DNA of 64,000 nucleotides. Source: Gnetum montanum. Lineage: Eukaryota > Streptophyta > Gnetopsida > Gnetales > Gnetaceae. Numbering within the stretch: the stretch's first letter is position 1; each line of letters starts with the position of its first letter. Location of the stretch: NCBI GenBank assembly GCA_015680685.1, contig MNCI01000579.1, positions 101,745 through 165,744 on the forward strand, given 5' to 3'. Position numbers and translations under genes: made by a program. Below are positions 59,461 to 64,000 of this stretch, in pieces. Under the pieces are notes generated by a model, which saw only the letters and a list, made by a program, of their open reading frames with translations, was not told where the DNA came from and ran no database searches.

Positions 59461-60130
59461 AGTTGTTATAGTCTTATGATAGTAGGAAAGGAGAAGTACA
59501 ATAATGTGAGTTCACTGCTAATGGTATGAACTTTAGTTTAGAACTTGAATGGGCTAGAATACAAATAACCTTAATCACATACTCCACAAGGACCTTTTGC
59601 CATTGTGATCTAGATTCTCATATCTTGATTTCTCTCCAAATCCTTTCTAAGACTTCATTTTCTCACCTCACTACTCTATACATTGGTTTTCTAAGAATTT
59701 TTGATTTTTTAGGTGGCACAATCCTAAAAAGTAGTTATAAAAGAATGGCGTTTAACCTAGATCAACACTCATTATCCAAGGTAAGCATAAATTTCTTGTG
59801 CTTTGGTTATGCAAGGGTATTTTTAAGCCTTATATTGCTTTGGGAAGGACCCACTTTCATAGCTCTTAAGCCATCCAGTTTAAACCCTATGACTACATGC
59901 CTTAACTCATTTGCCTACAATCTTAGTGCCTTACATTGTCCAACATTATGCTTTCTTTTATTTTTTTCTAATTTTGTTTTAAAAACATGACTTGTTTCAA
60001 CATTCACAATGCTTGATTCACTTCAATTCTTAATCAAGGACCTAATAATTTATTCTTTTTTCATCTTTCTTACTTCCATTTAGCTCTTATTTCACATATA
60101 AACTCTCCAAAAATCCTTAGCTTTTTCAAT
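59461..60130 (+). other. C 3' non-coding region, right part
   Basis: Continues 43486 across D. Contains CTCCACAAGGACC, a cousin of the A/F/D 'ATCCACAAGGGACTTC' text (about 59580), then the WEGPT block. The 59526-59990 open frame spans these blocks and is not a credible gene. Confidence 0.55.
59807..59857 (+). promoter_or_regulatory. Conserved 'WEGPT' block, copy in C
   Basis: TATGCAAGGGTATTTTTAAG and TGCTTTGGGAAGGACCCACT, about 275 bases upstream of the internal cassette. Confidence 0.55.
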
Positions 60131-60240
60131 AAGAAATTTGGTGTCAACAGCTACATCAACACATCCCCATCGACACAATTGGCTACATTGACATATCCCC
60201 ATTAACATCACATAAAAATAATATATATACGTGTGATACT
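60131..60240 (+). promoter_or_regulatory. U3-like internal promoter cassette in C
   Basis: GCTACATCAACACATCCCC, then TTGGCTACATTGACATATCC, CCATTAACATC, then AT-rich ATAATATATATACG as a TATA candidate. The C LTR U3 (63675-63750) has CGGCTACATTAATGTAACAT, GTCAATGCATCCCCATTGAC and ATATCC. It lies about 410 bases before the ORF-X start. Inferred promoter. Confidence 0.6.
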
Positions 60241-60651
60241 TAGCATCAAATTTACATTTTCCTTCAAATGGGAAGAGAGGTCTTGTGATTTTCAAATCCT
60301 AATACCTTCCAAAGGTCATAACTGCCTCTACACATACCCAATTGTACTTGTTCTTTAACCTTTGAGCTTTTGCAGGTACACTCCATGTCTTGAGGGCATC
60401 AACGTAAGGTTTCATCAATAAATTTTGCTAACATTTCACTGATTAGTTATTAAAATAATACTAAAGGGTGAAATACTAATAACTAACTACCTTTGGAGTC
60501 AACATTTTAAAATAATAAAATATTCCTTAGAATTTTAGAAATATCAATTGCTAACTCTTCCATAAATAATAATCCAAAACATCAATTGAAAGATATTTAA
60601 AATTGAGATGAAATCAAAACAACTGATCCAAGGTTATTTGCATGATTATAG

Positions 60652-63489
60652 ATGGCACCAAAATGGGACCACAAGTGGGCCATTGCACCCTATGGAAAAA
60701 AGAAAAAGGGTAGAAAGAGGACAATAGTAGCAAAAACCACAACAATAGAAGCAAGCTTCCTTAGTAACACATTTCACTAGACCATTACAAGAAGAAACTA
60801 AGGTGGAATATGTTCATCAAATTTCCACCATAGAGACAAGATAATCTAAGCATGATGAGGTTCTAAGAACTAAGCTCAATTTTGAAGTCACTCTCATAGA
60901 GGCCTACCTAAAGAAGGTAAGAAGTAAGAAGGTCTAAGTTATAGTTCTCTTAAAATTATACTTTGGATGTTTCTTAGAGTCTGGACTAGAAGTGATCATA
61001 ACACAATGGCAAGGGTCTCTACTAGAGACAACCAGTTCCAGTAATAGTGAATGGTACCTTAGGAAAACATACCTCTTCTAGAATAACCACGAAGAAGATG
61101 TAATCATAAATATCAAAGACATTACCATCTTCTACTCTATAGAGATCATTTTTAAAGTCTCCAGATTGCGTAATACTAAGGGAAATTTGGCAAAAGAAGC
61201 CACTTAAGCAAATGCAAAGGTGAAGAAAGAATGGATATAGCAATGCTATGTAAAGGATAGTAAGAAGTATAGTGCCCTTACCAAAGCATAGCAAGCATAC
61301 CTCAAGATCATGATCTATTACCTTAATGTAATAGTGAATCCAAATAAGGTTACAACCTTCTCTACAAGGGCATGCATAGCCCTGAGGAAGAGATTCCCAA
61401 TCAACCTTCCTTAGCTCATTTTCTTGGAGATTGCGAAAAGATTTAAGGAGAATGAGAAAAGTTAGAAGACACTCTCATCTTCTTGCCTTATCAAAAATAT
61501 TTACAAAAGGGTAGGCATAGCTTACTATTTGAATGATGTAATTCACAAGACTACTACCACATCATAACAAGAGATGATGAAAGATAAAGCTCCCACTAAG
61601 CTTCAAGATGAAATACCACCACCACCACCACCACCACCAGCATCGAAAATGACCATTAAATGATAGTAGCTACTGAATTCCTAAAGAAAGTTAGGGAGTA
61701 GTAGTTACAACAATAATATCTCAAAGGTGGGCGTGAGTCCTTAGTGTACCTTCTGGTCATAAGCCATCTCAATGACGCCACAGGGAACATCAACTAGCCA
61801 ATGGATAACCTAGCACCTATATTCTCTACATGAAGAGACTAGGCTCCTATTTGTGCTAATCCCAACACCTAAGAGGTCACTATGTCCATTCTAGGATAAT
61901 TGTTTCTTGAAATATCCAAAATGCAATGGATTTCTCTTTCATGCTAGAGGAAGTGAAAGGTGTAAAAACCTTGGTCATACCATACAAGATCCAAGAAATA
62001 GCAACATAGGTGGCAGATAGAATTGGAGAGGCTCTAAGTGTTCCTACAACATTTTTTCCTAATATTGCTACAATGGAAGACATTCAAACATCTTCAGGAA
62101 CCAAAAGTAAAGGAATGAGCACAACATAGTACAAAGAGGTGCTGAAGCAAATAGTTGAAATTAAGCAATCATTTCTAGAGATCCTTAATCTTCTAGAAAA
62201 TATTTCAATAACTCAGTTGTAGCTACTAGAGATAAGGGATAATCTCTTAATCATCCAAGTGCAACTCAAGGAAGTTACCACCACTAATTAATGGTTAGTA
62301 GCAAAGATTATAGAATTGAGAGCCCTCTTGTTAGATTCATCCATTCTCCGACCAAAGCTTACTAGAGATGAAGCTTTTCAAAAACTTCATCAAAGGATTT
62401 AAAAGGCTAAGAATGCCAAAGAAATGGTTGTCCTTGATGCATCATTATTTGAAGCAATAATGAGTTCTATCAATCGTGATCTTCAAGACACATGCAAGGA
62501 GAATCTAAATCTAACTTGGAAGAACCAATGCCTATGAAAAGATGAGGAGTAGAAAGAGAAATTTTTAGAATACATCCATCAGTAGTAGGAGTAGCTTACA
62601 AGGGAGAACCAAGATATTAGAAGGTTGGCCATAGAAAATTAAAATCTCTTAATGAAAGAAGTTCATATCTTTTACCAAAAAACTATAAGAGAGATCACTG
62701 CTTGAAAGAATGATGTCATCAAGTTTCAAAAGGGGAAGAATCATTATAGGAACTAGGTCCTGATGCTCAAGGAGATAAATGAAAAAGAAATCAAGTTAGT
62801 AAAGGCAAAGGTGAATGAAGCCATCCAAGAACTTTAATAGAGAGGTAATGCATGGAAGCTCATCTTTGGTGAACTCAATGCATATATCCAAGCAAAAATA
62901 TACCTAAAGCAGTTACAAAATTAAATACATGAGGGAATATATAAAGTTAACCAACCTTCGTTATGCAAACATGACAATGCTAATGACAGAAAGAATAATG
63001 TCATAGTTGGAGAAGTAAGTGATCAACTCCTACCTCCTTGATGAGGTGGAGTTTAAGCTCCACAAGGAAATGAAATAAAAATTAGAAGTAGCTAACATGG
63101 GGCCTGAGGTTCTCAACAACAAGTTCGAAGAATAATGATTAGTTATAGAGAACCTAGCTAGAAGAATGAATGACCACAAGAAACTACAAAATCTTGTTTG
63201 TAAGTTTGATATCAAATGTAAACACTTTGCAACTTGATTTGTTAACATGAAGAAAATGCTTTTTGTAATGCCATGTTTGTGGGATGTGCAAACATTAGCC
63301 AATCTATGTGATGCTACTTGGACCATCAACAATCCATAGAGAAAGGAAGATAATATGAAGGCACTATTGGACACCTTCAAATTCTAAGATGTAGCAATAG
63401 CAATAGGATAACCCAAGCTACTAGCAAGACCAGGACGTGATGAAAGAGCACCCAAGCCATAGGAGCCTCCACCTCCAAACATAGTGTGA
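60652..63489 (+). pseudogene. ORF-X of element C
   Basis: Start chosen at MAPKWDHKWAIAPYGKKKKG (60652), a basic N-terminus preceded by an AG. About 945 codons, with many stops. Region 61220-61530 reads TRACIALRKRFPINLP, LIFLEIAKRFKENEKS and SSSCLIKNIYKRVGIAYY. It lines up with NLPHLYITEILGWFEEH...SCIIKKLCQHAGI of E and gives the Athila-ORF1-like domain. A poly-proline run follows (codons at 61616-61639, EIPPPPPPPPASK). Then a long charged coiled coil (about 62100-63300), for example MLKEINEKEIKLVKAKVNEA at about 62770, and a Pro-rich end EPPPPNIV with stop at 63489. It has the same tail and the same distance to the LTR as E. Function unknown. Confidence 0.65.
61616..61639 (+). repeat. (CCA)n run coding poly-proline in C ORF-X
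   Basis: Eight CCA repeats in the ORF-X frame, giving a proline run after the Athila-ORF1-like domain. Confidence 0.8.
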
Positions 63490-63640
63490 AGACTTCATTC
63501 CAATCGATTTCATATGGCCGATAGTTATCAAATTTTTATCTAGTATGCAAATTGTTAGTTAGTCTGTCATTAATTTCATACTCCATAAATTTTGTGAACA
63601 ACTCTATCCTATTTTTGTTCATTTTAGAACAAGCTTTTAG

Positions 63641-63655
63641 TTAGTTGTGGAGGTA
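63641..63655 (+). other. C polypurine tract
   Basis: TTAGTTGTGGAGGTA before TGATGGAG. Less G-rich than in A, D and F but in the standard place. Confidence 0.75.
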
Positions 63656-64000
63656 TGATGGAGTGTCCATCACTCGGCTACATTAATGTAACATTGTCAA
63701 TGCATCCCCATTGACATATCCTTTAATAGGTCAATGCATATTTGTTGACACCTTTCCACATGAAGCCTATATGAATGTGAATATCATTCGCATTTAGGAC
63801 ACCTTTTGTTAATTTTGTAACGAAGCTCTTATAGTTTTCTTCCCTAAGACTTAGCCAAATTTTTCTTTTAAGTGCCTGCAACATGGATTGAGTTGATTGT
63901 ATAGAGTTTTGTTCAAGTGCATAAAGTATCTACATATTTCTACATGATAGTAATAAAATTGAGATTAATTTATTTCATTGTAGCACTTAGATTAACACTT
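63656..64000 (+). repeat. C 3' LTR, cut by window end
   Basis: Starts TGATGGAGTGTCC. U3 motifs are at 63675-63750 and a TATA-like CCTATATGAATG at about 63767. Bases 63919-64000 match C' (6590-6660). Confidence 0.82.

Larger units (their letters stand above)
41975..64000 (+). mobile_element. C: LTR element with integrase and ORF-X, interrupted by D, runs off the window
   Basis: The 5' part is missing. Preserved in plus orientation: integrase C-terminal half (41975-42690), 3' non-coding region (42690-43486, then 59461 onward once D and its CCTAC duplication are removed), WEGPT block (59807-59857), U3-like cassette (60131-60240), ORF-X (60652-63489), polypurine tract and 3' LTR (63656 to the end). 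It is the only element here with both pol and ORF-X, so it may represent the autonomous parent type. Confidence 0.7.

Overview
The window looks like nuclear DNA of a plant with a repeat-rich genome. Almost everything in it is decayed LTR retrotransposon sequence, inserted one element into another. The one recognisable host-type gene is a short broken relative of the plant-specific LBD (LOB-domain) family. A gymnosperm or another large-genome seed plant would fit, but the sequence does not prove that. No element is intact: every reading frame has stops or frameshifts.

Layout. R1 (1-6293, minus strand) is an LTR element with a tRNA-Met-type primer site and almost no readable coding sequence; its left LTR is cut by the window edge. 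Bases 6562-17294 hold an old C-type LTR remnant, C', split by two insertions: A (7002-13076, plus, target duplication ATAAT) and B (13115-17117, duplication ACACT/AGACT). Bases 17295 to about 26300 are the only stretch not dominated by recognisable LTR elements. It holds the LBD pseudogene (19688-20180, with a TATA box) and two tandem repeats. Element H (about 26300-41974, minus, broken at its 5' end) is interrupted by E (27756-36504, minus, duplication ACATG). Element C (41975 past the window end, plus) is interrupted by D (43492-59455, plus, duplication CCTAC), and D is interrupted by F (49755-56049, plus, duplication CTTCC).

A, B, D, E, F, H and C form one superfamily of Ty3/gypsy type. 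Where visible they share a primer site resembling the 3' end of tRNA-Asp, a PPT/LTR junction of the form GGGGGTA|TGATGA, a similar downstream LTR half, a gag with an unusual Cys/His motif, and a conserved block in the 3' internal region. They differ in gene content. A and F carry gag only, and B carries gag in a rearranged copy. D has gag, protease, RT, RNase H and integrase. E and H have gag plus a second long gene, here called ORF-X, but no pol. C has an integrase end plus ORF-X. This suggests mutual complementation, with some copies supplying enzymes and others ORF-X.

The most striking pattern concerns ORF-X. In E, H and C, a short block with the same motifs as that element's own LTR U3 (different in each family, often with a palindromic core) plus a TATA-like box lies roughly 400-600 bp upstream of ORF-X. 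This looks like a second, internal copy of the LTR promoter. I infer an element-encoded regulatory circuit, loosely like the internal promoter and transactivator of foamy viruses. The cassettes are visible in the sequence; their function is untested.
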